A DNA stretch of 64,000 bases from Phycisphaerales bacterium (GTDB lineage: Bacteria; Planctomycetota; Phycisphaerae; UBA1845; Fen-1342): assembly GCA_016716475.1 (NCBI GenBank), contig JADJWG010000004.1, forward strand, positions 558,001 through 622,000. The letters are read 5' to 3'. The position numbers were made by a program, and so were the translations under genes. Below, piece by piece: positions 8,575 to 17,150 of the stretch. The notes below the pieces were generated by a model. It had not been told where the DNA came from and ran no database searches. It saw only the letters and a program-made list of their open reading frames with translations. How positions within the stretch are numbered: the stretch's first letter is position 1; the number at the start of each line of letters is the position of its first letter.

Positions 8575-9996
8575 CTACTCGCCCGCGCTCAATTCGACCC
8601 GGTTCTGCTTCGCCAGGTGTCCCATTCGCATCAGAACGTGGTACTTCAGGTCGCGTTTCTCCCCCGCCGCGATCACCGTCGAGAATTGCACCGTGCGGTA
8701 GTCTTGCAGTGTCGGAGCCAGACTGCTGCTGAAGCTGACATCGCCGTCGAACGCCCGCCGGATTTCGACTTCGACGGGCTTGTTGCGGTAGTTGCGGATA
8801 CGGTCGGCGAAGAGTCGGTGCTCCTGCCAGCCGGCCAACGTATCCCGCACCTCGATCCTGTGCCCTTCCTCCGGGCTGTAGTACAAGTCGAAGCCCTGGC
8901 GCTTGAACCAGAACTTGTCACGCCAGGTCCGCAACCGGACCAGCTCGTGGAGCACTTCCGGATCGGCGCCGGTGTTGAGCACGATCTCCTGTCCGATCGG
9001 GATGTACGGCGTCGAAACCTGCATGACGAACGACAGCGTGCTGTCCGTGTTCTCACGGAAGACCCGCACGATCCCATCCGGCAACGGGGTCGTGCCGAGC
9101 TTGCTCTTCTCGTCGTTGCGCAGCAGGAAGATGCGGGCGAGATAGTCCCCGTACTCCTGCGGGCGGTAGCGGTACTTGATCGCGAATGGGACCTGAGTCG
9201 CGTCGAAGGACACGATCCGCTTGGCCCAGCCGTTCGGAACAGTCTCCGTGCCTTCGATCGTGTAGAGGAAGTACTCCGACAGACCTTCCTTCACGATCTC
9301 CTTGCGCTCGCGGGCCTCGTCGGCCCGTCCCAGGGCATCTACAACCACTCCGATGCGAATCTGCCTCCCACCACCCAGAAGCTCGGTCATCGGCCTACTG
9401 GCCGCATCCGCATCCATCCAAGAAATGATCCCCCGCCGCGCCAACTCCGCGATCTTCTCGACGAGGTTGATCGTCCCCACCACGAGCCGGATCTCCGCGT
9501 CCGCGTAATCCTCGCCGGAGTGGTTGCGGATCGTCACGTAGCTCTCGACGCGCATCCGCTCCTCGGCCGCGTCCGTGATCAGCACGTAGTCGGCGTTCCA
9601 CGAGATGCCGCTCGTGAAGTAGCTGATCTCGACCTCCGCGTCGCCGTCGAACGCGCTCCGCACGTTCCAGTAGAGCATCTGCGGCTTGTCGTGCGGGAAA
9701 ACCGTATCGACCAGCTCGAGTGCATCCGCGTGCGTGCGGAAGCGCAGCTCGACGCTGCTCGGGTCGATCAGCGTGTTCGCCCACGAGAATTGCAGCGGGT
9801 TCATCCCCGGCTTGAACGTCACCCGCCGGGTCTCACGCACCAGCGTCAGGTCTTCGCTGTTGTAGATCGTGAGCTGCACCGTGTCCCGCGGCGGGATCGT
9901 CGAAAGGTCGATGTTGCTCGTCTGCCCGAGAACGCTGGCAACGAGGGAGAGTGCCAGACTGGCCGCCGTGGGTGTCCGCATCCACACAGATGTCAT
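8575..9996 (-). CDS. DUF4139-type secreted protein, copy A
   Basis: A 473-residue secreted protein with a signal peptide (MTSVWMRTPTAASLALSLVASVLG). It has the layout of DUF4139 family proteins: an N-terminal beta-rich part (TVQLTIYNSEDLTLVRETRRVTFKPG) and later blocks such as KYRYRPQEYGDYLARIFLLRND and GHRIEVRDTLAGWQEHRLFADRIRNYRNKPVEVEIR. The biochemical function is unknown; secreted beta-sandwich architecture suggests a structural or adhesive role. It is the third gene of a leftward cluster and a tandem paralog of the gene at 10036-11454. Nucleotides 9428-9925 are almost identical to 10889-11386, while the rest has diverged. The ATG at 9996 was chosen for the signal peptide. Confidence 0.8.
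   Translation of the reverse strand: MTSVWMRTPTAASLALSLVASVLGQTSNIDLSTIPPRDTVQLTIYNSEDLTLVRETRRVTFKPGMNPLQFSWANTLIDPSSVELRFRTHADALELVDTVFPHDKPQMLYWNVRSAFDGDAEVEISYFTSGISWNADYVLITDAAEERMRVESYVTIRNHSGEDYADAEIRLVVGTINLVEKIAELARRGIISWMDADAASRPMTELLGGGRQIRIGVVVDALGRADEARERKEIVKEGLSEYFLYTIEGTETVPNGWAKRIVSFDATQVPFAIKYRYRPQEYGDYLARIFLLRNDEKSKLGTTPLPDGIVRVFRENTDSTLSFVMQVSTPYIPIGQEIVLNTGADPEVLHELVRLRTWRDKFWFKRQGFDLYYSPEEGHRIEVRDTLAGWQEHRLFADRIRNYRNKPVEVEIRRAFDGDVSFSSSLAPTLQDYRTVQFSTVIAAGEKRDLKYHVLMRMGHLAKQNRVELSAGE
9428..9925. repeat. Near-identical tract, copy A (pairs with 10889-11386)
   Basis: These 498 bp match 10889-11386 at a constant offset of 1461 bp with only two substitutions that I could find, at 9580 and 9596. 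Identity stops sharply at both ends. The tract encodes the N-terminal third of the DUF4139-type protein, excluding the signal peptide. Confidence 0.9.
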
Positions 9997-10035
9997 CACT
10001 GAAATCCCTTTGCTATTGCCATTCCATCGCACGTG

Positions 10036-11454
10036 CTACTCCTCGGCGCTCAATTCGACCCGGTTCTGCTTCGCCAGGTATCCCATTCGCATCAGAACGT
10101 GGTACTGCAGGTCGCGTTTCTCCCCCGCTGCGATCGCCGTCGAGAACTGCACCGTGCGGTAGTCGTGCAGCTTGGGCTCCAGCCCGCTGATGAAGGTCAC
10201 ATCGCCATCGAACACACGCCGGATTTCGACTTCGACGGGCTTGTTGCGGTAGTTGCGGATACGGTCGGCGAAGAGGCGGTGCTCCTGCCAGCCGGCCACC
10301 GTGTCCCGCACCTCGATCCTGTGCCCCTCCTCCGGGCTGTAGTACACGTCGATTCCGTGCCGCTTGAACCAGAACCTGTCGCGCCACGTCCGCAGCCGGA
10401 TCAGCTCGTGGATTACTTCCGGGTCGACGCCCGTGTTCAGCACGATTTCCTGCCCGATCGGGATGTAGGGTGTCGAGACCTGCACGACGAACGAGAGCGT
10501 ACCGTCCGCGTTCTCGCGAAAGACCCGCACGATTCCGTCCGGGAGCGGCGTCGTGCCGAGCTTGCTCTTCTCGTCGTTGCGCAGCAGGAAGATGCGGGCG
10601 AGGTAGTCGCCGTATTCCTGCGGGCGATAGCGGTACTTGATCGCGAATGGGACCTGAGTCGCGTCGAAGGACACGATCCGCTTTGCCCAGCCGTTCGGCA
10701 CCGTCTCCGTGCCTTCGATCGTGTAGAGGAAGTACTCCGACAGACCTTCCTTCACGATCTCCTTGCGCTCCGCGGCTGCGTCGGCCAGTCCGAGGGCATC
10801 GATCACCACTGCGCCGCGAATCTGCCTGGCGCGCTCTTCTGTCGCCCTCTCTCGTCCGAGTACCATGTGGCGCTCGGTCTCGGTAATCATCCCCCGCCGC
10901 GCCAACTCCGCGATCTTCTCGACGAGGTTGATCGTCCCCACCACGAGCCGGATCTCCGCGTCCGCGTAATCCTCGCCGGAGTGGTTGCGGATCGTCACGT
11001 AGCTCTCGACGCGCATCCGCTCCTCGGCCGCGTCCGTGATGAGCACGTAGTCGGCGCTCCACGAGATGCCGCTCGTGAAGTAGCTGATCTCGACCTCCGC
11101 GTCGCCGTCGAACGCGCTCCGCACGTTCCAGTAGAGCATCTGCGGCTTGTCGTGCGGGAAAACCGTATCGACCAGCTCGAGTGCATCCGCGTGCGTGCGG
11201 AAGCGCAGCTCGACGCTGCTCGGGTCGATCAGCGTGTTCGCCCACGAGAATTGCAGCGGGTTCATCCCCGGCTTGAACGTCACCCGCCGGGTCTCACGCA
11301 CCAGCGTCAGGTCTTCGCTGTTGTAGATCGTGAGCTGCACCGTGTCCCGCGGCGGGATCGTCGAAAGGTCGATGTTGCTCGTCTGCGCCGCGGCCGATGC
11401 CAGCAGGAAGAGCGCCACGGGGACCGCAACCGGCCGCATATCGAATCGCATCAT
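10036..11454 (-). CDS. DUF4139-type secreted protein, copy B
   Basis: A 472-residue tandem paralog of the preceding entry with the same layout: signal peptide (MMRFDMRPVAVPVALFLLASAAA), identical N-terminal domain, then a variable segment around residues 190-215 (ITETERHMVLGRERATEERARQ here, ISWMDADAASRPMTELLGGGRQ in copy A), then the conserved DUF4139 C-terminal part. The start is well supported: AAGGAGG overlaps the stop codon of the upstream gene and lies nine bases before the ATG at 11454. The three genes are only 14-39 bp apart and are probably one operon. Two near-identical copies kept side by side suggest recent duplication or conversion. Confidence 0.8.
   Translation of the reverse strand: MMRFDMRPVAVPVALFLLASAAAQTSNIDLSTIPPRDTVQLTIYNSEDLTLVRETRRVTFKPGMNPLQFSWANTLIDPSSVELRFRTHADALELVDTVFPHDKPQMLYWNVRSAFDGDAEVEISYFTSGISWSADYVLITDAAEERMRVESYVTIRNHSGEDYADAEIRLVVGTINLVEKIAELARRGMITETERHMVLGRERATEERARQIRGAVVIDALGLADAAAERKEIVKEGLSEYFLYTIEGTETVPNGWAKRIVSFDATQVPFAIKYRYRPQEYGDYLARIFLLRNDEKSKLGTTPLPDGIVRVFRENADGTLSFVVQVSTPYIPIGQEIVLNTGVDPEVIHELIRLRTWRDRFWFKRHGIDVYYSPEEGHRIEVRDTVAGWQEHRLFADRIRNYRNKPVEVEIRRVFDGDVTFISGLEPKLHDYRTVQFSTAIAAGEKRDLQYHVLMRMGYLAKQNRVELSAEE
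10889..11386. repeat. Near-identical tract, copy B (pairs with 9428-9925)
   Basis: Second copy of the 498 bp tract; the two differences from copy A are at 11041 and 11057, the second being synonymous-looking third-position style. The flanking sequence of the two genes is clearly more diverged. Confidence 0.9.
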
Positions 11455-11468
11455 GGAACCGTTCCTCC

Positions 11469-12659
11469 TTACCACTCGTTCAACAGCCGGATGTGGACCT
11501 TATGCGTCACCTTCTGCGCCGCTTCGTTCCCCTCACGCGCCGGCAGTGGCAGGCGGAACGCGACGCGATCCGCGGTGGTCTTGTCCTCGTGGCGCAGGTC
11601 GTTGACCGTGCCATCCGGACCGAGTTCCCACTCGGCCTCGCGGTCGGTGCCGAGACCGATCTCGCGCCGCAGCGCGGACACGGTCTCCACGAGGTCGAGC
11701 GTCACCGGCGAATCCTTGAAGTTCTCGATCTCATACTGCACCACCACGTCATAATGATGCAGATTCCCCGCGACCCGCTGCGCCTCGCGCCGCGCGATCG
11801 TCCGCTTGACGACCACGTCCTTTGCGACGCCCAGGTACAGCCGCAGCTCGTCGTCGCGTGGCGTGAAGTTCGCCCAGTCCTCGCCGAGGAATGCCCGCCC
11901 CCCGCGTCCATCATCCTGGAACAGCCGCGCCTTCCCGCGCGGCAACGGGCTCTGACCGAGCCCCCCGGCATCCGTGTTATGCAGCACGTAGTGCATTGGC
12001 ACGAGGAGCTGCTGAAGCGCCGGGTCGAGCATGCCGAACGCTGCCAGGTCGGCCGTGTAGGCCTTCTCGATCGCCACGCCGTCGTACCGCGCCGCCAGCA
12101 CCTGGCGCGTCTCGGCCCGGTCGATCGGCCGCTCGAACCGCTCGCCGTAGCCCGTCCACATACCGGCGAAACCGAAGGCCTCGTTGGCCTGGTTGTGCAG
12201 GTCGATGTACTGCCGCAGCGTGAGTGTCTGCTCGTCGCCGGCCGCCTCCGCCCGGTAGGCGTACGACTTGGCGAGCCCGTGGATCGGGTAGGTGATCCGC
12301 ACGCGCGCCGACGTCGCCTCCGGTGCGTAGACCGCCCACCGCAGCGACGCCTCGTTCGGCGGGTACGCCACCGAGAGCACCTTGATGTGGTCCGGATCGG
12401 TCAGGCAGCGGAATTGGATCGCCTCTGCGTCGACACTCGTGTTCGTCCATGCGAACACGACCTCGTTCAAGCCGGCCGATAGCGGCACGATCCGCTCCTC
12501 TTCGACTAGCGTGACATTCATGTGATCAAGTTGCACAACCACCCGCTCGCGCACTGGCAGGGTGATCAGCTTCACACCTCCGGCCGCCCAAGGTACGAAG
12601 GCGCCGCCCACGGCCCCGAGCAGGGCCAGCGCGCCGAGAAACGGGACTTGGTTGCGCAC
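11469..12659 (-). CDS. DUF4139-like secreted protein, divergent third member
   Basis: A 396-residue protein with a signal peptide (MRNQVPFLGALALLGAVGGAFVPWAAG) that shares the plan of its two downstream neighbours at low identity: RERVVVQLDHMNVTLVEEERIVPLSAGLNEVVFAWTNTSVD corresponds to their TVQLTIYNSEDLTLVRETRR...LQFSWANTLID, and the C-terminal half contains LGQSPLPRGKARLFQDD where they have LGTTPLPDGIVRVFREN. It is therefore an older paralog. It is first in the leftward transcript; its stop codon overlaps the ribosome-binding site of copy B, which implies translational coupling. Function unknown. Confidence 0.75.
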   Translation of the reverse strand: MRNQVPFLGALALLGAVGGAFVPWAAGGVKLITLPVRERVVVQLDHMNVTLVEEERIVPLSAGLNEVVFAWTNTSVDAEAIQFRCLTDPDHIKVLSVAYPPNEASLRWAVYAPEATSARVRITYPIHGLAKSYAYRAEAAGDEQTLTLRQYIDLHNQANEAFGFAGMWTGYGERFERPIDRAETRQVLAARYDGVAIEKAYTADLAAFGMLDPALQQLLVPMHYVLHNTDAGGLGQSPLPRGKARLFQDDGRGGRAFLGEDWANFTPRDDELRLYLGVAKDVVVKRTIARREAQRVAGNLHHYDVVVQYEIENFKDSPVTLDLVETVSALRREIGLGTDREAEWELGPDGTVNDLRHEDKTTADRVAFRLPLPAREGNEAAQKVTHKVHIRLLNEW

Positions 12660-12882
12660 GGGATTCTCCTATTACGAGTCCTGAGGCGCCGATCTTCCGG
12701 CGGGATCTGCCGCAGCGCCGTGATACCGCCTTAGTCGCTCGCCCAGCCGAAAAGTTCCCACGGAATGTCGAAGTTTGTCGGCGCGGTCCGCCGGAAAAGG
12801 GTTATCAGGGGGGCCTGCCGGTTATCTCCGCAACCCACAGGAAGCCGGTGGCGGCGTTCCAGCGCTGCGACTTTTCCACCGC

Positions 12883-13767
12883 TCAGGCCCCCGGCGACCG
12901 TGCCGCCCGATTCACCAACCACACTCCCAGCAACACGCACGCTCCACCCGCCAGCGCCGTCGGCAACACCGGTTCTCCCAGCAGCCACAGCGAGACCGCC
13001 AGCGTCGAGAAGGGCTCCAGGTAGAGCAGTGCCGCCAGCCGGGTCGGTCCGTACACATGCGACGCCGCGAACCAAAGGTAGTAGGCCATCCCGCTGCACA
13101 CGAACCCGAGGAAAGCCAGTGCGACCCACACCTGCGTCGGGAGGGGCCACACTACGCAGATCCCCGTCCACGGCACGAGCGCCAGCGACAGGCCCGCGGC
13201 CAGCAGCAGCGACCACGCCGTCACGCGCAGCGCCCCGCTGCGTGCGATGGCACCGCGACCAGCCAGCGTGTACGCCGTCCACGTCAGGCACGCGGTGAGT
13301 TGCAGCGCATCGCCGAAGCGCGCCTGGGCGAAGTCCGGCGGCTTCTGCACTACGATCAGAAGCACGCCCAGCGCCCCCAGCGCTACGCCCGCCCAGCCGC
13401 CCGACGCGAGCCGCTGCTGTCCGAGCCAGTGGGCGCCCAGTGCGATCGTCACCGGAAAGAAACCGATGATCCAGCCCGTGTTGATGGCTGTCGTGTACAG
13501 CAGTCCGACCGCTTGAAGCAGCATGTGCGCCGCCAGCACCACCCCCAGAAATGCGACGGTCGGCACGTCGGCCCGCGGCAGCGCCAACCGTTCGCGCCGT
13601 ACCAGCAGCAGCAGCCCCAGCAGGCCGGCCCCCGCCAGTAGTCGCAGCACCACGATGCCGTTCGGTGTCACCGCCTCCAGTGCGATCCGGGTACCAACGA
13701 ACGAGGCGCCCCACACGACGATGGCGAACAGTCCGCGCAGAGAAACCGTGTGCAGCATGGTGCGCAT
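12883..13767 (-). CDS. EamA/DMT family transporter
   Basis: A 294-residue inner-membrane protein with about ten hydrophobic segments arranged as two EamA repeats (residues about 10-140 and 155-287). Typical signatures are GLFAIVVWGASFVGTRIALE at the N-terminus of repeat one and VCSGMAYYLWFAASHVYGPTRLAALLYLEPFSTL in repeat two. The family exports metabolites such as amino acids; the substrate here is unknown. It lies 78 bp downstream of the PhyH-like gene in the same direction and may share its transcript. An in-frame ATG at 13758 is an equally possible start. Confidence 0.85.
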   Translation of the reverse strand: MRTMLHTVSLRGLFAIVVWGASFVGTRIALEAVTPNGIVVLRLLAGAGLLGLLLLVRRERLALPRADVPTVAFLGVVLAAHMLLQAVGLLYTTAINTGWIIGFFPVTIALGAHWLGQQRLASGGWAGVALGALGVLLIVVQKPPDFAQARFGDALQLTACLTWTAYTLAGRGAIARSGALRVTAWSLLLAAGLSLALVPWTGICVVWPLPTQVWVALAFLGFVCSGMAYYLWFAASHVYGPTRLAALLYLEPFSTLAVSLWLLGEPVLPTALAGGACVLLGVWLVNRAARSPGA

Positions 13768-13845
13768 CCGATTCGAGGGCTACGGTGTGCCGGGCATCCT
13801 ACCCGATCCGCCGTCGCATCCACCCCGCGCGGTGCCCCCATCGCC

Positions 13846-14652
13846 CTAACGCGGAGGCAGGCAGCGGTGGACCTCATCCTCCCAGGTGCCGGCGATCGTT
13901 TCGCCATACTCCGTGCGGCCACCCGTGGCCTGCGGCCCGGTGAGGTGTGGGTGGTAGGTGCGATCGGGGGTCAGGAGTTCGGGAAGGGCGAAATCGGTGC
14001 GAACAAAGTGGAAGGCGACGGCGGCGCGGTCGCGGTCGGTGTGGTTGCCGAGAGTGCAATGCGGGACGCCGTAAAGGAAGAACACCGCGCTGCCGGCCGG
14101 CACTTCCATCGCGACGGCCCGCTCCTCTGGTGGATAGCAGCGGATGTGATGATCGCTGAAGGGATCGCGAGAGTGCGGTAGGGCCTCGCGGAAGCGGCCG
14201 GGGAGCACGTGCAAGGTGCCGTTCGCCACGGTTGCATCGTCGATGGCGACCCACATGGCCGTACCCTTGGTCGGGTCGGAGATCCCGAAGTAGGCGTTGT
14301 CCTGGTGCCAATTGGTGCCGGTGCCGTCACCGCCCGGCTTCAGGAAAATCTGATCGAGCTGGAGCAGGTACGGGTCCCCAATGAGCGCGGTGACAGCGGC
14401 CTGCACGCGGGGATGGAAAGGCAGCGCGCGGAAAAGCCGACTGTGCATGTACATGTGGCAGAGCTGCAGATTCCGTTGCTTCGCGGGTGTTCGCCCGTCA
14501 CCGGCTGTCGCGACATTCCGTAGCAGTCCGCCCGCCATGAAGCGTTGGACCTCGGCCTGCATGGCGGCGGTTTCGCGCGGCGTGAAGAAACCTGGTACGG
14601 CGACGTACCCGTCGCACAGGAAGGCCGCAAGTTGCTCGGCTGACAGACTCAT
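13846..14652 (-). CDS. Phytanoyl-CoA dioxygenase (PhyH) family protein
   Basis: A 268-residue predicted Fe(II)/2-oxoglutarate-dependent oxygenase. The PhyH opening is LAAFLCDGYVAVPGFFTPRETAAM. The metal triad is visible as HQD in TNWHQDNAYFG and a distal His in the VPHCTLGNHTDRDRAAVAFHF region, with Arg in DRDRAAVAF as likely 2-oxoglutarate ligand. The substrate is unknown. It sits between the AraR-type regulator (68 bp upstream) and the EamA transporter, so it could be part of the regulator's own transcript. The ATG at 14652 is where homology starts; the frame is open for 69 more bases and overlaps the regulator's stop codon. Confidence 0.85.
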   Translation of the reverse strand: MSLSAEQLAAFLCDGYVAVPGFFTPRETAAMQAEVQRFMAGGLLRNVATAGDGRTPAKQRNLQLCHMYMHSRLFRALPFHPRVQAAVTALIGDPYLLQLDQIFLKPGGDGTGTNWHQDNAYFGISDPTKGTAMWVAIDDATVANGTLHVLPGRFREALPHSRDPFSDHHIRCYPPEERAVAMEVPAGSAVFFLYGVPHCTLGNHTDRDRAAVAFHFVRTDFALPELLTPDRTYHPHLTGPQATGGRTEYGETIAGTWEDEVHRCLPPR

Positions 14653-14720
14653 GCGAAGACACTCGACATCATCCGTGGGGGGATCTCGTGGTGCGAGTGG
14701 CAGCCGCGGTGTTGATTCCA

Positions 14721-15872
14721 TTAGCGGGTGCGGCTGCCGCTGAGACCCGGAGTTGACGTGGCCGTGTGGTTAAAACGTAGCGCGCCGCAAGAGGTGCGCA
14801 CCACGAGGTCGCAGGCCAGCATGACATCGCGCGCCGGTCGCCCGGGTGCGGCCAGCCGGCTCAGCATGGTCTCCATGGCAGCCGCGCCGATTTCCCGCGT
14901 CGGCTGGTGCATGGTCGTCAGCGGAACGGGCAGCGTTGCGGCCGCGGGCAGATCATCGAAACCGACGATACGTACTTCATCCGGAACGCGCACCCCTTGC
15001 ATCGCGAGATGATGCATGAGTGTTCGGGCAAGGTCATCGTTGAGGCAAACATAGGCATCGGCGTGAGCGCCGCAGAGCAGCTTGGAAGCAGCGACCGGGT
15101 CGCCCGGGGGCGTCCAGTGGTGGATCCAGTCTGGGCCGGGTGCGAGGTCGTGCGCGCGGAGTGCGTCGTGGTAGCCGGCCAGGCGGGCGGTGCTGGTGCT
15201 GACGGGCAGCGGCAATGTAACGAAGTCGATCCGCCGGCAACCGTGCTTGAGCAGGTGGGCGGTCAGGATGTAGCCGTTACGGCGGTTGTCCACGCCGACC
15301 AGGTCGTAAGGGCTGCGACGGGGATAATCCATGATATCGCGGTCCAAAAGGACCACGGCAATCCCCGCGGCTACGAGGCGTTCAACGATCAGTTCGTTCA
15401 CGTGCATCTGCTCGGTGGGCAGAATATGCGGGACGAAGAAGACGCCCGAGACGTCGTGTGTCGTGAAGCGCTCGCACCAGGACTCGATGCTGGCTGGGTG
15501 GTCGAAGCTGTGCCGAGGGAGCGTGCCGCCGAAGAGGATTCCGAACCCGTTCTCCTCGGCGCGGTGCACGATTTCGGTGCAGACGGCGGCCATGATGCCG
15601 CCTTCGCTGGGCGGAATGGTGAGGCCGAGGAGGGCCGCCGCCGAGCGGCGGGGTGTGCGGACGAACGTGCCGACTCCGCGGCGGCGTGTGAGCAGCCCCT
15701 TTTGTTCGAGATCGCGGAGTGCCCGGGCGATCGTAGGGCGGGATACACCGTAGGTGCCCATCAATTCGGATTCGGTTGGGATCCGCTCACCGGGGGCGTA
15801 CTGCCCGTGGACGATCGCCTGGTAGATGCGATCATAAATCTGGCGATGTTTCGTATTTTCGCGTGCGGCCAC
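14721..15872 (-). CDS. AraR-type transcriptional regulator (GntR DNA-binding, LacI effector domain)
   Basis: A 383-residue regulator. Residues 5-72 are a GntR winged helix (YDRIYQAIVHGQYAPGERIPTESELMGTYGVSRPTIARALRDLEQKGLL). Residues about 80-365 are a LacI/GalR-type sugar-binding domain (LGLTIP, GVFFVPH, GVDNRRNGYILTAHLLKHGCRRIDFV, VPDEVRIVGFDDLPAA, LTTMHQPTREIGAAAMETML). This combination is that of AraR of Bacillus, a sugar-released repressor. It starts with GTG and has no clear ribosome-binding site. It is divergent from a pseudopilin gene whose promoter region contains repeated TAAGTACTTA-like boxes, which are its likely operators, and is near a sugar ABC importer. Confidence 0.87.
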   Translation of the reverse strand: MAARENTKHRQIYDRIYQAIVHGQYAPGERIPTESELMGTYGVSRPTIARALRDLEQKGLLTRRRGVGTFVRTPRRSAAALLGLTIPPSEGGIMAAVCTEIVHRAEENGFGILFGGTLPRHSFDHPASIESWCERFTTHDVSGVFFVPHILPTEQMHVNELIVERLVAAGIAVVLLDRDIMDYPRRSPYDLVGVDNRRNGYILTAHLLKHGCRRIDFVTLPLPVSTSTARLAGYHDALRAHDLAPGPDWIHHWTPPGDPVAASKLLCGAHADAYVCLNDDLARTLMHHLAMQGVRVPDEVRIVGFDDLPAAATLPVPLTTMHQPTREIGAAAMETMLSRLAAPGRPARDVMLACDLVVRTSCGALRFNHTATSTPGLSGSRTR

Positions 15873-16004
15873 GGTAACAACCCAAGCTGCTCATCGGCGT
15901 GTGTGCCAAACAACCCTTTTTTACGTGGGCGGCGTCACTTTGTCAATAAATAGTCATTACAAATATGGATACGATGTCATGTGTCTGGAGCAAACAGGTA
16001 CCCA

Positions 16005-16014
16005 CAAGCACTTA
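16005..16014. promoter_or_regulatory. Operator-like box CAAGCACTTA (upstream of the regulator)
   Basis: One or two differences from the palindrome TAAGTACTTA, followed by CAAAT. On the other strand it reads ATTTGTAAGTGCTTG, which resembles the AraR operator ATTTGTACGTACAAAT. A weaker relative (TAGTCATTACAAAT) begins at 15951. Confidence 0.5.
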
Positions 16015-16183
16015 CAAATAGGACTATTGTGGATCGGTAAAGACGCTTGGGGGCACTAGAAAGGACTAGGGTTGGATGAAGGTCGGTGCCGATAAGATAA
16101 ATGTGATAATACGTTTACGTGTCGTTTGGAGACGAAGGTCGGATGCCGGGGGTGTCACGGTCGGGAATCTCGGCCGATTTCAA

Positions 16184-16212
16184 TTGACACCCATGATGTA
16201 AGTACTTATTCT
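16184..16212 (+). promoter_or_regulatory. Promoter of the sugar-locus pseudopilin
   Basis: TTGACA (16184-16189) and TATTCT (16207-16212) are 17 bp apart. Transcription would start near 16219, about 42 bp before the ATG. The spacer and -10 overlap an operator-like palindrome. Confidence 0.65.
16199..16208. promoter_or_regulatory. Operator-like palindrome TAAGTACTTA
   Basis: A perfect 10-bp palindrome overlapping the -10 element of the pseudopilin promoter; the best candidate binding site for the neighbouring AraR-type regulator. Confidence 0.55.
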
Positions 16213-16219
16213 GAGCACA

Positions 16220-16229
16220 TAGGTACTTA
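16220..16229. promoter_or_regulatory. Second operator-like box TAGGTACTTA
   Basis: Differs by one base from the palindrome at 16199-16208 and starts exactly 21 bp (two helical turns) after it, at the predicted transcription start. Confidence 0.5.
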
Positions 16230-16260
16230 CCCACACGTCTTTTATTATGGGATAGGACCA

Positions 16261-17130
16261 ATGGACCAGAAGCAATGTCAACGGACCCGGCGCGGTTTCA
16301 CACTGATTGAACTGCTCGTCGTGGTTGCCATCATCGCCTTGCTCATCTCCATTCTTCTTCCCGCTCTTGGACAAGCTCGCAAGCAGGCCCGGGTGGTGAA
16401 GTGTGGTGCACAACTGCACGACATCGGCATCAGTCTGAACGCGTACAACAACGAGTTCCGCCGTTTCCCGCATCAGAACTCGGTGGGTACGGCGGGGCAG
16501 ACGCGCTCGCAGCGCGAGGGTTACGGCTTTTGGTCCTTCACGGTGCACCAGGAGATCGCGCGGCATATGGGCGGATTGGCGCTCAATGAAGATGCGACTG
16601 AGGCGACCCGCACGCACCCGGTGTTTTACTGCCCGTTCGCGCTGCCGAACCAGATCGACTTCGCGAACGTGCTCTCCGGCCCGGGGACGCCCAACGGGAT
16701 CGGCAACACCGAAGAGGTGTACCTGCACATCAGCTACGCGTACATGGGCGCGCTGCACGAAGTCGCAAACGATCCGGCCAACTATACGGATGTGAACCCG
16801 AGCACCGACCCGCTGCTGCGCGACCAGATTCTGAAGAAGCGGCGGGAGTATGTGCGTAAAGAGCCGGATGCGCGCTACGTGCTCATGGCAGACATGGTCA
16901 GCGGTTGGTTCGGCGGGGCGAAGTGGCGTGTGAACCACGGCACCGGCTGGCGGACGTCGATCATGGATCAGATTCCTCCGGTGGTGGAAACCTCGAACGT
17001 GCTGTTTGGCGATGGGCACGTGGAGCAAAAGCGTTCGTCGCACTACCGCGAACTGACGGGCACCCGAAATATCACCGAGATTCGCCGGAACGCAACGCTG
17101 CGCGCCGGGATCGACCTGTTGTGGTGGTAA
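16261..17130 (+). CDS. Pseudopilin-like protein with prepilin N-terminus and DGHV motif
   Basis: A 289-residue protein with a class III signal: RRGFTLIELLVVVAIIALLISILLP, cleaved after Gly by prepilin peptidase. The hydrophobic helix anchors it in the membrane or in a pilus-like fibre. The extracytoplasmic part is the type common in Planctomycetota (CGAQLHDIGISLNAYNNEF, YVLMADMVSGW, NVLFGDGHVEQKR near the C-terminus). The ATG at 16261 directly precedes the short positively charged leader and was preferred to upstream in-frame codons. Its promoter overlaps putative AraR-type operators and it lies upstream of a sugar importer, so it may be a sugar-regulated surface protein. The ligand is unknown. 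Confidence 0.85.
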   Translation: MDQKQCQRTRRGFTLIELLVVVAIIALLISILLPALGQARKQARVVKCGAQLHDIGISLNAYNNEFRRFPHQNSVGTAGQTRSQREGYGFWSFTVHQEIARHMGGLALNEDATEATRTHPVFYCPFALPNQIDFANVLSGPGTPNGIGNTEEVYLHISYAYMGALHEVANDPANYTDVNPSTDPLLRDQILKKRREYVRKEPDARYVLMADMVSGWFGGAKWRVNHGTGWRTSIMDQIPPVVETSNVLFGDGHVEQKRSSHYRELTGTRNITEIRRNATLRAGIDLLWW

Positions 17131-17150
17131 GCTCAGAGGAAGATAGCGAC

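Larger units (their letters stand above)
15873..16260. promoter_or_regulatory. 388 bp divergent control region of the sugar locus
   Basis: An unusually AT-rich stretch between the AraR-type regulator and the pseudopilin gene. It contains the promoter 16184-16212, operator-like boxes at 16005-16014, 16199-16208 and 16220-16229, a repeated TTACAAATA (15957-15965 and 16012-16020), and a minus-strand TTGACA (15946-15941) with TAAAAA 17 bp further that could serve the regulator. Confidence 0.6.
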
